A DNA stretch of 64,000 nucleotides from an uncultured Opitutia bacterium (GTDB lineage Bacteria > Verrucomicrobiota > Verrucomicrobiia > Opitutales > Opitutaceae): positions 47,760-111,759 of the forward strand of contig CAITWF010000026.1 of assembly GCA_903896015.1 (NCBI GenBank). The letters run 5' to 3'. The stretch's first letter is position 1, and the number at the start of each line of letters is the position of its first letter. The position numbers and the translations under genes are program-made. The notes beneath the pieces were generated by a model that saw nothing but the letters and a program-made list of their open reading frames with translations, was not told where the DNA came from and searched no databases. Of this stretch, positions 17,922 to 26,626 are shown one piece after another.

Positions 17922-19397
17922 TCAGTGCGTGCCGTTGGCGCAGTGCGCGAAGAGCACTTCGGCGGCGGCGGAACCGCAGCGAATCGTCAGCCGATCGCCG
18001 GTATCGACGGCGACGCGCGGGGCCGCCGTGCCGTTGGGTGCTGCAGGATCGACGAACCAAAGGCGGCCGTTTTCGCGCACGAGTGGCACGAGACAGTCTT
18101 CGCCGACGTGAAAGCTGTCAGGGAGCGAGAGACTGGCGCCGTCGTGAGCCGGCCCGATCGTGTAACGACCGCTGCCGGCGAGCGAGTGGCCGACGCCGTC
18201 GAGGATCGCGTGGGTGGGGGCGGGGCGCGTTTCACCGTGGCGGGATTTTTGGAGGCGCGCTTCCCAAGTGTTGGTTGCGCTGCGGCGGGTGTCCGAGAGC
18301 GGCACGGCGCGCTCAACGGGTACGTCCGCGAGATCGGAAGGGGGGCGGAGGCGTTGCTCGCCGATGCGCGCGGCGCCAGCGGCGGCGGCACCGGCGGGGA
18401 GACGCAGATGCCGGACGAAACCGGCGGCGCGTAATTTTGCTTCGAGGCCGGGCAGCACGGCGGTGCGCGCGGTGAGTGCGATCGTGCAGAGGTTGGGCGC
18501 GTGCGCGGTGTGATCGATGAACGCGTGGAGGCCCTGCACGAGCGTCGCGACGAAGGCCGACGTGTCGGTGACGAGCTGATCGCGTTTCGCGAGCATCTCG
18601 TAGTTGCGGGTGGCGGTGTTGAGTTGGTAGCGGTGCTCGTCGGCGCCGTGTTCGAGGAAGTCTTTCGTCTGTCGGAAAAAGGTCTGTTCGACGCGGCCAT
18701 CTTCCAGGATGTCGAACGCGGTATGGCGCAGGAAGCGGTTGCCCATCGTGGCCGTGAGGTGCTTCAGGAGCTGGGCGTAGCCGGAGTTGGGAAGGTGGAG
18801 GAAATGTTTGCGTTCGAGGCGATCGTCGGCGGCGAGGAGGGTGAGGTCGGCGCCTTCGAGCTGAACGTCAACGACGACGACGGGCAGGGTGGGGTTGAAA
18901 CCCGGGGCCCGTGGATCACAGAGCGCGGCGCAAGCCATGTCGACGACGCCAGCCAGCGGGAGCTTGAGCTCGGCGGCCATGCCGAGGATGAGACCGATTT
19001 TTTCCTCTTCGGTCTCCTCGTCCTTTAAGTACGTGCCCGGCACCGCGAGCACGAGGCTCGTCGGCGCACCGGCGGTCGCGGCGAGGCGACCGGCGTATTC
19101 GCGCAGGAAGAAGAATGCCAGTTCGGAAAACGAGGGCGGACGCGTCGCGAGGTTGAGCGAGGAGACGGAATCGTGCGCGAGCTTCGCCCAAAACGTATGT
19201 GTGACGCGACGCGGGTGGACGAACCACATCTCCTCGGCCGCGCGGCCAAAGGTGTAATTGGAGCCCTCGTGATAGGCAAAGCCCGGCCACTCGGTCGCCC
19301 CCTGACGATCAGCGATGTCGAGTAGGCGCGTGTCGGCGCCGGTGCAGGTCGCGGCGCGCAAAGCGGCGTCGCACAGTTCTATTCCGTGGGTCGGCAT
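17922..19397 (-). CDS. Degenerate Hsp70/actin-fold protein with FHA-like C-terminal domain
   Basis: A 491-aa soluble protein. Residues 1-335 follow the DnaK nucleotide-binding order: GIELCDAAL (5-13) where DLGTT is usual, LAVPGTYLKDEE (117-128) like the ITVPAYF segment, GVVDMACAAL (150-159) like INEPTAAAL, VVVVDVQLEGADLTLL (173-188) like the DxGGG strand, and LTARTAVLPGL (308-318) like GGSSRIP. The phosphate-binding glycines are mostly missing, so ATP hydrolysis is doubtful. After a Pro/Ala linker, 410-486 resembles an FHA sandwich (YTIGPAHDG, LWFVDPAAPNGT, GDRLTI) but lacks the phosphothreonine-binding Arg/Ser. Second gene of the four-gene leftward operon. Confidence 0.7.
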   Translation of the reverse strand: MPTHGIELCDAALRAATCTGADTRLLDIADRQGATEWPGFAYHEGSNYTFGRAAEEMWFVHPRRVTHTFWAKLAHDSVSSLNLATRPPSFSELAFFFLREYAGRLAATAGAPTSLVLAVPGTYLKDEETEEEKIGLILGMAAELKLPLAGVVDMACAALCDPRAPGFNPTLPVVVVDVQLEGADLTLLAADDRLERKHFLHLPNSGYAQLLKHLTATMGNRFLRHTAFDILEDGRVEQTFFRQTKDFLEHGADEHRYQLNTATRNYEMLAKRDQLVTDTSAFVATLVQGLHAFIDHTAHAPNLCTIALTARTAVLPGLEAKLRAAGFVRHLRLPAGAAAAGAARIGEQRLRPPSDLADVPVERAVPLSDTRRSATNTWEARLQKSRHGETRPAPTHAILDGVGHSLAGSGRYTIGPAHDGASLSLPDSFHVGEDCLVPLVRENGRLWFVDPAAPNGTAAPRVAVDTGDRLTIRCGSAAAEVLFAHCANGTH

Positions 19398-19408
19398 GGT
19401 TGGGACGA

Positions 19409-20266
19409 TCAGGTGTAGCTGCCGGCGGTTTCGTCCTTGGTCGGCACCTTCATCACTTCGACGAGTTTGTCGCGGCAGAACCGCTGAGTCTCGATGATAA
19501 ACGCCTCCTGCTGCGATTGCACGATGTGCAGAACATACATGAGGACGATGCAGAGCATGAGGCCAACGAAGGTGGAGTTGAACGCGATACCGAGGTTCTT
19601 AGTGACGGCGGACACATCGCCGTGGATCGCCTGCTCGGCGAACGACAGCGCGTCGCCGATGCCGCGCACTGTGCCAATGAATCCGATTGCGGGAATGGCC
19701 CACGCGATGTAGCGCACGAGCGAGAGCGAGGAGTCGAGTTGATCGCCCGTGAGCTCGGCGCGCTCCTTGACGGCGTTGGCGGCTTCCTGGACAGAGTTGG
19801 TGGCATGGAAGCGGTAGAGCGCGGCGAGCAGGCACTCGGGGAGCAAGCGCTCGTGCCACTTCGGCTCGCGATCGACGACGGCCTTGAGCTCCTTGTAACG
19901 ATCGAGCGCATCTTCCGGGATAATGCGTTCACCGGGCTGTACTTTGATGAAGTCGTGTTTGAGAAGCCGGCGCTCCTTGTTCAGCTGAATGAATTTGTAA
20001 CTGAGGACGATCATGCCCCAGAAGCAGAAGATCACTTCCCACTTCGGTTCGCGGTCCTTGATTACGACATAATAGGGGCGGTCCTCGATTTCTTTTGGGC
20101 CGTTTTCCGAGTGGGCGGCTTTGACGTCGCGCTCGATCAGCCAGTTGGTTGCGCGGGGGGTCACCACGGCGGCATAAAACCAGTGCACCACGACGACCGC
20201 GAAAATCAGGCCGATGTTGGGCACCAAAAACTCGAGCGAAAGAATCCCCTTGTTTCGTGAAATCAT
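19409..20266 (-). CDS. MotA/TolQ/ExbB-type ion-channel subunit
   Basis: A 285-aa inner-membrane protein with four predicted helices (about 13-35, 75-95, 182-205, 224-250). The C-terminal pair carries the family signature: YIAWAIPAIGFIGTVRGIGD (186-205) and NLGIAFNSTFVGLMLCIVL (224-242). The cytoplasmic loop (about 96-180) is helical and charged, as in MotA and TolQ. In known systems five such subunits surround two B subunits and convert ion flow to work. The genes just downstream supply two helix-Asp proteins that could be those B subunits. First gene of the leftward operon; 11 nt separate it from the next. Confidence 0.88.
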   Translation of the reverse strand: MISRNKGILSLEFLVPNIGLIFAVVVVHWFYAAVVTPRATNWLIERDVKAAHSENGPKEIEDRPYYVVIKDREPKWEVIFCFWGMIVLSYKFIQLNKERRLLKHDFIKVQPGERIIPEDALDRYKELKAVVDREPKWHERLLPECLLAALYRFHATNSVQEAANAVKERAELTGDQLDSSLSLVRYIAWAIPAIGFIGTVRGIGDALSFAEQAIHGDVSAVTKNLGIAFNSTFVGLMLCIVLMYVLHIVQSQQEAFIIETQRFCRDKLVEVMKVPTKDETAGSYT

Positions 20267-20403
20267 AGGACTAAGAATTTGGGCGGGTTGTTACAAACGC
20301 GAAGTAGCCTAAACGATGCCGTGCTGAAAAATTCCGAAGTCAGTGCTTTGCTGGCCTGGCGGGCCGGGGTAGTGAGCGCTGACTGCAAGAATCGCATCCT
20401 TGT

Positions 20404-20431
20404 TTGATAAAAAAGCGAACACCGCTATCAT
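20404..20431 (+). promoter_or_regulatory. Candidate sigma70-type promoter of the glycine-zipper lipoprotein gene
   Basis: TTGATA (20404-20409), a 16-bp spacer, then TATCAT (20426-20431) in a locally AT-rich stretch. Transcription would start near 20438, leaving a leader of about 50 nt before ATG 20490. This argues against translation starting upstream at 20400. Confidence 0.45.
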
Positions 20432-20489
20432 AGAGCGAGTTTTATTCTCTGCAACGGCACTTTTGATTTTCCCATCTGTCGTCAAAACC

Positions 20490-21185
20490 ATGGAGTCAAT
20501 TCTTCCCCTCAACGGTTCCGTCGTGTCCCTGAAAAAAATCGCATGCGTCTCGACTGCGCTGGCCTTGCTCGTGGCAGGCAGCGGGTGCTCTTCCGGGGTC
20601 GCTCCCTCCAAAACCGCTAGCAACGCGGGGACAGGTGCGGTGGTCGGTGGTCTCGGTGGCGCAGTGGTTGGCAACAACAGCAGCCTGGGCACTGGCACAG
20701 GCGCAGCTATCGGCGCCGGTGCCGGCGCCATCATCGGTGGCGTCATCGGCATGGTGCAGGAGGCGAAGGACCGCAAAGAGCAGGATCGTCTCGCGCAGGA
20801 ACGCGCCTACCAGCAGGACCTCGCGAAGAAACGCGCGGAGGAAGCGAAGCGCAAAGCCGCCGAGGACGAGGAACTCGCGATCGCGCAAGGATTCCGCATC
20901 ACCGACATCGAGCTGAACGATGCGCAGAAGAAAACCGACGACACGGCCGATCGGTTGAAGAAACTGCAGAACGAAAAGGCCGCCGCGCTCCAGCGCAAGA
21001 AGACCCTCGACGATCTGCATGAAAAGCAGCTCTCCAATGAAGCCGAGATTGCGCGCCTTGAAGAGGAACTGGCTCGGCTGAAAAGCGATGAGGCCGCCCT
21101 GCCGGTCGCAAAAACCTCGGCTAGCACGCCGGCCGCAGGCGCGAAGTCTCCGGCGCCGGCTGCTGCGATTAAGCCCGGGCCCTAG
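20490..21185 (+). CDS. Glycine-zipper lipoprotein with coiled-coil C-terminus
   Basis: A 231-aa envelope lipoprotein. The signal peptide ends LLVAGSGC (lipobox Cys near residue 33). A glycine-zipper segment (about 48-87; GTGAVVGGLGGAVVG, GAAIGAGAGAIIGGVIG) forms a hydrophobic hairpin of the kind seen in outer-membrane anchoring proteins. A long Lys/Glu/Arg/Ala coiled coil (about 90-205) and an Ala/Pro/Lys-rich tail follow. Start is ATG 20490; GTG 20523, giving a shorter leader, is possible. Divergent from the channel operon. Role is structural by inference only. Confidence 0.78.
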   Translation: MESILPLNGSVVSLKKIACVSTALALLVAGSGCSSGVAPSKTASNAGTGAVVGGLGGAVVGNNSSLGTGTGAAIGAGAGAIIGGVIGMVQEAKDRKEQDRLAQERAYQQDLAKKRAEEAKRKAAEDEELAIAQGFRITDIELNDAQKKTDDTADRLKKLQNEKAAALQRKKTLDDLHEKQLSNEAEIARLEEELARLKSDEAALPVAKTSASTPAAGAKSPAPAAAIKPGP

Positions 21186-21260
21186 CCGGCGCACAATCTG
21201 CTTTCCCCCTCGCGGCCCGGTTCCGCCACCCCAAATTTCCAGTTTAACCGAATCGTTCTC

Positions 21261-22052
21261 ATGAAGCTGCCCCTCGTCCGCTGCTTCGCCTCCACTGCGG
21301 CGATCGTGTCCGGGTTTGTCATCACCGGTTGCGCCACATCGACCTATGAAGTGAAGGTAGATGCGATTAGCAAAGCACCCTCGGCCACGGCGAAGTCGGG
21401 TGTCGAACCGCAATCCTACAAACTGAAAAGCAAGAACCCTGCGCTCGGCGAAGAAAACCTCCGCTACCGGGAAGCCGCCGAATACGTGAAGACAGCCCTC
21501 TCCAGCAAGGGCCTTTACGAGGCGCCCTCGCAGGATCGGGCCGACATGATCGTCGAACTCGATTATGGCATGGATGCGCCGCGCACCAAACTCGAAAGGG
21601 TCAGTGTGCCCGTTTACGCTCAAGCTGGGGGCGGCGTGCGGTACGAGCAAGTCCCTGTCACCGACGCGAAAGGAAACGCGAGTTACCGCACCGTCGCTGT
21701 CTACCAACCGCCACGTAACGAACTCATCGGTTTCGACGACGTCCCGCGGCAGGTCACGATCTACGAAAAATACCTTCGTGTGACCGCGCGTGAGAACAAG
21801 CCCGCCCGAGAGGGTCGGGCGCCGGATGAGGTATGGAGCGTTAACGTCTCCACCGAGGACGAGAGCAAGGACCTGCGCAAATACCTGCCGATCCTCGCCT
21901 CTGCCACCGCGGACTACATCGGGAAGGACTCAACCACTCAGCGCACGGTCAAAATCAAGGATCCCTCGCAGATTACGGAATTCATTCGCAGGGGAGTGAG
22001 CGACACGTCTTCCGCCGTTGCCGCGCAGCCGACCGAGCGCCCGAAAAACTGA
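21261..22052 (+). CDS. Predicted lipoprotein, DUF4136-like
   Basis: A 263-aa protein with a lipoprotein signal peptide ending FVITGC (Cys about residue 24). The mature part has a pattern of alternating strands resembling DUF4136-type envelope lipoproteins: KNPALGEENLRYREAAEYVKTALSSKG followed by PSQDRADMIVELDYG, and a C-terminal LRKYLPILASATADYIGKDS helix, split here into its recognisable halves around residues 52-80 and 215-235. It lies 75 nt downstream of the glycine-zipper lipoprotein and may share its transcript. Family assignment is tentative; no enzymatic motif is seen. Confidence 0.6.
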   Translation: MKLPLVRCFASTAAIVSGFVITGCATSTYEVKVDAISKAPSATAKSGVEPQSYKLKSKNPALGEENLRYREAAEYVKTALSSKGLYEAPSQDRADMIVELDYGMDAPRTKLERVSVPVYAQAGGGVRYEQVPVTDAKGNASYRTVAVYQPPRNELIGFDDVPRQVTIYEKYLRVTARENKPAREGRAPDEVWSVNVSTEDESKDLRKYLPILASATADYIGKDSTTQRTVKIKDPSQITEFIRRGVSDTSSAVAAQPTERPKN

Positions 22053-22079
22053 CGCAAAGGTCGACTGCCTTGGAAGAAT

Positions 22080-22107
22080 GAAAAGCCCGCTTCAATCGAA
22101 GCAGGCT
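22080..22107 (-). terminator. Intrinsic terminator downstream of tRNA-Asp
   Basis: Read leftward, a 9-bp stem with one internal mismatch (AGCC-GCTTC pairing with GAAGC-GGCT, loop GATT) is followed by TTTT. It starts 10 nt past the tRNA 3' end. Confidence 0.75.
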
Positions 22108-22116
22108 CTGCAAAAC

Positions 22117-22193
22117 TGGCGGGATGGACGGGACTCGAACCCGCGACCTTCTGCGTGACAGGCAGACGCTCTAACCAACTGAGCTACCACCCC
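22117..22193 (-). tRNA. tRNA-Asp (GTC)
   Basis: A 77-nt cloverleaf with encoded CCA. The acceptor stem GGGGTGG pairs with CCATCCC (one G-T pair), the D-arm is TAGCTCAGTTGG, the anticodon stem TCTGC/GCAGA encloses loop CTGTCAC with anticodon GTC, and the T-arm contains GTTCGAGTCC. It is followed by its own terminator. Confidence 0.96.
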
Positions 22194-22322
22194 GTGAGAC
22201 GGGAAAGGGCCGGAACGTAGGTTTGGCGACAGGCGAGTCAAGTGCGGTTTTGTCGAGCCCTCGCTTTCTCGCGACACACGTTCCCAGGGAACGTTTCCCA
22301 ACGATCGCATCGAGGATCGTCC

Positions 22323-25300
22323 TTATTTCGGGAGGTGGCGCGCGACGGCGTGGGCGATCTCTTCCAGCGCGGGAGGCTTGTGCACAATTTCCCGGATGCC
22401 CGCCTCCAGCAATGCGGCCTGCTCGCGCGGAGTGATCAGACCGCTGATCAGCAACACCGGCAGGTCTGGACGCCGTTGCAGCATTTGCGCGGCGAGTTCG
22501 CCACCGTTCAGGCCCGGCATCGCGAAGTCGGTAAGGACGAGCGCGAAGGCGGTGGGGGTTGCGAGGAAACGCTTTAGGGCGTCCTCGGGTCGGTCGCATG
22601 CCGTCACGTGGTAGTCGAGCGACCTGAGTCCATATTCAAGGGCCACGCGGCTCGCGGGATCGTCGTCCACCAGCAGCAGATGCTGGCCACGCGCCGGTGG
22701 CGGTCTGGCTGGTTCCGCCGGAGCGAGTTGAACCGGCTCCGCGCTGGCCGGAAAATAAATTTCAAAGGCCGATCCTTGTCCGGGTGTGCTGCGCACTTGA
22801 ATCGCCCCGCCGTGGGTGGCAACGATGCCGTGCACGACGGCGAGGCCGAGGCCGGTTCCCTGACCCGTTTCCTTGGTGGTGAAAAAGGGTTCGAATATTT
22901 GCGCCTGCGTGGCGGCGTCCATGCCGCAGCCGTTGTCGACGACGGAGAGCCTAACGGCCGGGGATACGCCGAGGGTCGGGTGGGCCTGCGCCAATTCGGA
23001 AGGCGGGTCGCAGCGCTCGACGCTCACGGATATCCGGCCGCCGCGCAGCGGAAGCGAATGCCACGCGTTGGTGCAGAGGTTCATCACGACTTGGTGAATC
23101 TGGGTGGGATCAGCGAGGATCGGCGGACAGCCGGGCGTGAAATGCCACACGAGCTCGACATTGGCCGGAAGGGTGGAGCGCAAGAGGCGCAGTGCTTCTG
23201 CGACGATGAGGCTGAGTTCGGCGCGCACGCGTTCGCCGCTATGCCGCCGGCTGAAGGTCAGAATTTGGCGAACAAGTTCCTTCGCCCGCTGGCTGGAGGC
23301 ATATGCCTGATTGAGCCAGGAGTGGGCGCTGTGGCCGGAAGGCAGTTCGTGCCGGGCTAGTTCGATGAAGCCGAAAATGCCGGTGAGAATGTTGTTGAAG
23401 TCGTGTGCAATGCCACCGGCCAGCGTGCCGATCGATTCGATTTTCTGCGCTTGGCGCACGGTCGCTTCGAGTTGGGCCCGCGCCTCCTCGGCGCGGAGGC
23501 GCTCCGAGACGTCGCGAAAGCTCCACACGCGGCCGGTGGGCTGACCGTTGACAAGTTGCGGCCGTGAGTAGCGCTCGAAGACGCGTCCGTCTTTGAGGCG
23601 GACCGTGTCGAAGCTTTCCGCGAGCGGTTGCGCGTAGAGTGCACGGACTTTTTCGACAAAACGTTCTGGTTCCTCGAGCAGCGTGATGGCATGCTGGAGC
23701 GCGCCGGTGTCACTCCGGGAGTCCAAAATCTCCTGCGGGAGACCCCACATTTGGGCGAAGAGCCGGTTGTAGGTTACGATCTGGCCGGCGAGGTCGACCA
23801 CGAGGATGCCGTCCGCGGTCGACTCGAGTGTGGCGCGCGTGATCGCCAACAGATGATCGCGGGCTTGCTCGGATTCTTTGCGCGCGGTGATGTCTTGCAG
23901 GATATTGAGGCTATAGGGCCGTCCGCCGATTTTGATAAACGTGCCGCTGTAGAGCGCGGTAAACTCGGTGCCGTCGCGCCGGCGCATCCTGGCTTCCATC
24001 GCGCGGACGGCGCCATCGCGGGCTAGGATGTCCAGATAGTGCTGCCGCAGTGTCAGGTCGACCCAGACGTCCAACTCGACCGTGGTGCGACCGATCGCGG
24101 TGGCCCGCGTGAAACCGAAAGCGATTTCGGCGGCAGTGTTGGCTTCGATCACGCGCCCATCGGGCACGCTGAGAATACAAATAATAACCGGACTATTATC
24201 GAAGATACCGCGGAAGCGCTCCTCGCTTTCGCGGAGCGCGGTGGTGCGCGCAGTGGCGATGGCATCAGCTGTGTCGCGCAGCCGTTGCAAACTGGCCACC
24301 CACGCTCCCGCAAACACGGTGAGCACCGCGAAGCTCACCGCAATGAAGGCCAGCGGCGGCTGGCCCCGGCGGTTGAATTGTGGTCCGCGATTCCAGCACA
24401 GCGTGAATTCATGCCCGAGAACGTTGCGGACATTGGTCAGGCCAAACTCGCGCGGTAGCGGATTTTCCGGAGTCGAGCTGTAAAGGAGATGCGCGGAGTC
24501 GAGTTGCTCCTGATCAAAAACGTGGAGTTGCAGCCGGCCGGCGCGGGCGCCCAGCGCACTGGCGAAAAATTCCTCCGTGATAAAACTGCCCGCTACCCAC
24601 GCCTGCAGTGCGGCACGGCGCTCCGCCACCGTGGCGATCGGCAGGCCCGGACGAAAAACGGGCACGCAGATCAGAAAGGTCGGGCGCGGCGGAGAAATAC
24701 CGGCCTCACGGATGAGACTGGCGACTCTGGGTTCGTCGGTATCACGCGCGGTCTCAAAGGTCGCGCGTTGAGTAGGGTCAGTCGCCAGATCGAGACCGAT
24801 CGCGGAGCGGTTTTCCGCGTGGTTCGCAGCATAGCCGATCACGAAACTTTTCGACCGATTCCCGACCGGGCCGCCGAAAATATCGTGGATCGTGAAATCC
24901 TGCGCTCCTTCGGCGCGCATCCGCACGATAAAGGACTCGCGATCTTCGGGCGCGACAGGAAAAACCGCGCCGAGGCGTCCGAGGCTCAGCTCGCGGTGAC
25001 GGAGATCGAGCGCATCGCAAAACGCGATCCAGCGATCGCGCCCGATGTCGGGCGACACGGCGAGCAGGCTTGCGGCACTGCGCAGCACTTCAAGGTTGGA
25101 GGTGATTCGCTGCTCGATCGCGAGCCGGGCGTTGCCGGCGAGTTGCTCAAAATCCTGTTGTTCGGCGCGCCGGTTGACGCTTTCGGCATATTCAAAAAGA
25201 CCGCCGCTCACGATCCAGCCGGTCAGCAGCAGCGCCAGCGGCAGACGTTTGACGAGATTCAACCGCCGATGCAAGGGAGGCAGCGCGAGCGCGACCAACG

Positions 25301-26162
25301 CCACGATGCCGAGAAAGAATTCGGCGTGCGCTGGCGGGGACGCGCTCCGGCCGAGATCGGCCGTCACCAAATCGCGGCTCGGGTGGTTGAGCACCATCGC
25401 CACCGCGCCCACGGTCGCCGCGATCGCACGGGCGCCCAGCGCGCCAAACTGAGCGGTGGCCAGTAGAAGAATTGGGAACAGCGCGAACAGCACGATCTCG
25501 TTGTCCGCCCAGCCGAAACCACGCGCCGCGGCGGCGGTCGAAAGCACAAACAGCCCGGCCCCCAGCAAAAATTGGCGTCCCCGGGCGGCGCGCAGGTGAT
25601 TCAGTTTCGGCAGGGCGGTCAGCAGAGGAAAAACCAGCACGACCCCGAGGAAATCGCTGGCAAACCAACTCTCCCACTTTGCAGCTGCACCCGCCACGGG
25701 CGTCGACCTCAGGGCAAGCGCGAGAAGGCCCAGACTCGCCGACCAAAGCGCAACGGCTGTCGCGACCAGAATACTATTCACCGGCTGCCTAAAATCTTCC
25801 TCCAGATTTTTCCACCACGCTGCAGAGCGCTGCCAGAGCCACGCGCCCAGACCGGCCGCGAGCACGTTGGTCGCACCGATCAGCGCGCCACTTGCGAGAG
25901 ACGACGCGGGAGCGTTGCGTTCCAAAATCATTCTCGCCGCCTCACCCAATGCGATTGCGGCCAGCATTCCTCGGCCATAAGTCGCCACGAGCCAGAGCCC
26001 CACGCCCGCTGACGGCCAGACCAGACTCACCTGTCGCCCCTCGCCGACGAAACTCGTCCCCAGTCGCTCGATGGCCATGTAGAGGACCAGCGAAAAAATC
26101 CACTGCCACGACGTAAACCGGCGAATTTCGCCTGTCGGCGCGATGGAAGCGTCAAGGGTCAC
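22323..26162 (-). CDS. Hybrid histidine kinase: MASE1 - CHASE - PAS - PAS - HisKA - HATPase - REC
   Basis: Large membrane sensor kinase of about 1280 aa. It has an eight-helix MASE1 sensor (about 10-320, WPSAGVGLWLVATYGRGM), an extracytoplasmic CHASE domain (about 340-580), a membrane return helix (about 605-630), two PAS domains (about 660-790 and 795-920), HisKA with the H-box AHDFNNILTGI, HATPase with VDNGCGMD and GLGLAVVHGI, and a C-terminal receiver with LLVDDDP, phospho-acceptor TDFAMPGL and VHKPP. The ligand of the sensor parts is unknown. The start is uncertain: GTG 26162, or TTG 26201 adding 13 residues. No separate response regulator adjoins it, so output probably goes through a distant phosphorelay. 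Confidence 0.9.
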   Translation of the reverse strand: MTLDASIAPTGEIRRFTSWQWIFSLVLYMAIERLGTSFVGEGRQVSLVWPSAGVGLWLVATYGRGMLAAIALGEAARMILERNAPASSLASGALIGATNVLAAGLGAWLWQRSAAWWKNLEEDFRQPVNSILVATAVALWSASLGLLALALRSTPVAGAAAKWESWFASDFLGVVLVFPLLTALPKLNHLRAARGRQFLLGAGLFVLSTAAAARGFGWADNEIVLFALFPILLLATAQFGALGARAIAATVGAVAMVLNHPSRDLVTADLGRSASPPAHAEFFLGIVALVALALPPLHRRLNLVKRLPLALLLTGWIVSGGLFEYAESVNRRAEQQDFEQLAGNARLAIEQRITSNLEVLRSAASLLAVSPDIGRDRWIAFCDALDLRHRELSLGRLGAVFPVAPEDRESFIVRMRAEGAQDFTIHDIFGGPVGNRSKSFVIGYAANHAENRSAIGLDLATDPTQRATFETARDTDEPRVASLIREAGISPPRPTFLICVPVFRPGLPIATVAERRAALQAWVAGSFITEEFFASALGARAGRLQLHVFDQEQLDSAHLLYSSTPENPLPREFGLTNVRNVLGHEFTLCWNRGPQFNRRGQPPLAFIAVSFAVLTVFAGAWVASLQRLRDTADAIATARTTALRESEERFRGIFDNSPVIICILSVPDGRVIEANTAAEIAFGFTRATAIGRTTVELDVWVDLTLRQHYLDILARDGAVRAMEARMRRRDGTEFTALYSGTFIKIGGRPYSLNILQDITARKESEQARDHLLAITRATLESTADGILVVDLAGQIVTYNRLFAQMWGLPQEILDSRSDTGALQHAITLLEEPERFVEKVRALYAQPLAESFDTVRLKDGRVFERYSRPQLVNGQPTGRVWSFRDVSERLRAEEARAQLEATVRQAQKIESIGTLAGGIAHDFNNILTGIFGFIELARHELPSGHSAHSWLNQAYASSQRAKELVRQILTFSRRHSGERVRAELSLIVAEALRLLRSTLPANVELVWHFTPGCPPILADPTQIHQVVMNLCTNAWHSLPLRGGRISVSVERCDPPSELAQAHPTLGVSPAVRLSVVDNGCGMDAATQAQIFEPFFTTKETGQGTGLGLAVVHGIVATHGGAIQVRSTPGQGSAFEIYFPASAEPVQLAPAEPARPPPARGQHLLLVDDDPASRVALEYGLRSLDYHVTACDRPEDALKRFLATPTAFALVLTDFAMPGLNGGELAAQMLQRRPDLPVLLISGLITPREQAALLEAGIREIVHKPPALEEIAHAVARHLPK

Positions 26163-26537
26163 GTGCGGTGATCGATTGAGTTGAGCAGGGTGGCGGCGCA
26201 ACGCGTGCGATCGCGGAGGGCTGGCAGCCTGCGACCTGCATCAAGAGTTTCGAGGCTCTCCGATACAAGGCCATTCAGGGTGCCTCCGATTTCTCGCGCC
26301 CCCCACGGCGGAGCGATCGGCCGAGGAAAGTCGAATCCGACTTCACGGACGGAAATGCAGGGTCGCACGCGCCTGTTTGTGTGGCGGGGCTGGCCTTCGG
26401 GCCTGCACGGAAATTTTGCGTTGCTGAATTAGTCGCCGCGCGCACTTTGCCAGTTCTCGTTGCCGAGGACGCGTGGACGACAGGCGAGTCTCCGGAAACG
26501 AGGTTGCAGGCGACGTTTTAGGTCGTGGACAGTAGCC
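26163..26537. other. Intergenic region between hybrid kinase and tRNA-Arg
   Basis: About 370 bp with two short overlapping open frames on opposite strands, neither of which looks like a real protein (Arg/Pro/Ser-rich, no recognisable motif). It should hold the kinase promoter and the tRNA-Arg promoter. I see no clear repeat or RNA element. Confidence 0.5.
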
Positions 26538-26614
26538 GCGGTGGTAGCTCAGCTGGATAGAGCAGCGGTTTTCTAAACCGCCGGTCGGGTGTTCGAGTCA
26601 CCTCCACCGCGCCA
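26538..26614 (+). tRNA. tRNA-Arg (TCT)
   Basis: A 77-nt cloverleaf with encoded CCA. The acceptor stem GCGGTGG pairs perfectly with CCACCGC, the D-arm is TAGCTCAGCTGGATAGAGC, the anticodon stem GCGGT/ACCGC encloses loop TTTCTAA with anticodon TCT, and the T-arm is GGGTGTTCGAGTCACCT. The osmC-family ATG lies only 12 nt past the CCA. Confidence 0.96.
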
Positions 26615-26626
26615 AATTTTTCTCTC

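Noticed and set aside
12202..20266. Identification of the channel locus as a Zorya anti-phage system
   Set aside because: ZorB-type OmpA/peptidoglycan-binding domain and the ZorC/ZorD or ZorE effectors are absent; only the channel class is shared.
22278..22294. 17-nt palindrome ACGTTCCC-A-GGGAACGT between tRNA-Asp and the kinase gene
   Set aside because: Striking symmetry, but single copy in the window, no T-run and no clear promoter context; could be an operator but nothing supports it.
26475..26488. GGACGACAGGCGAG, also found at 63927-63940
   Set aside because: A 14-mer shared once in 64 kb of GC-rich DNA is expected by chance, and flanks do not match.
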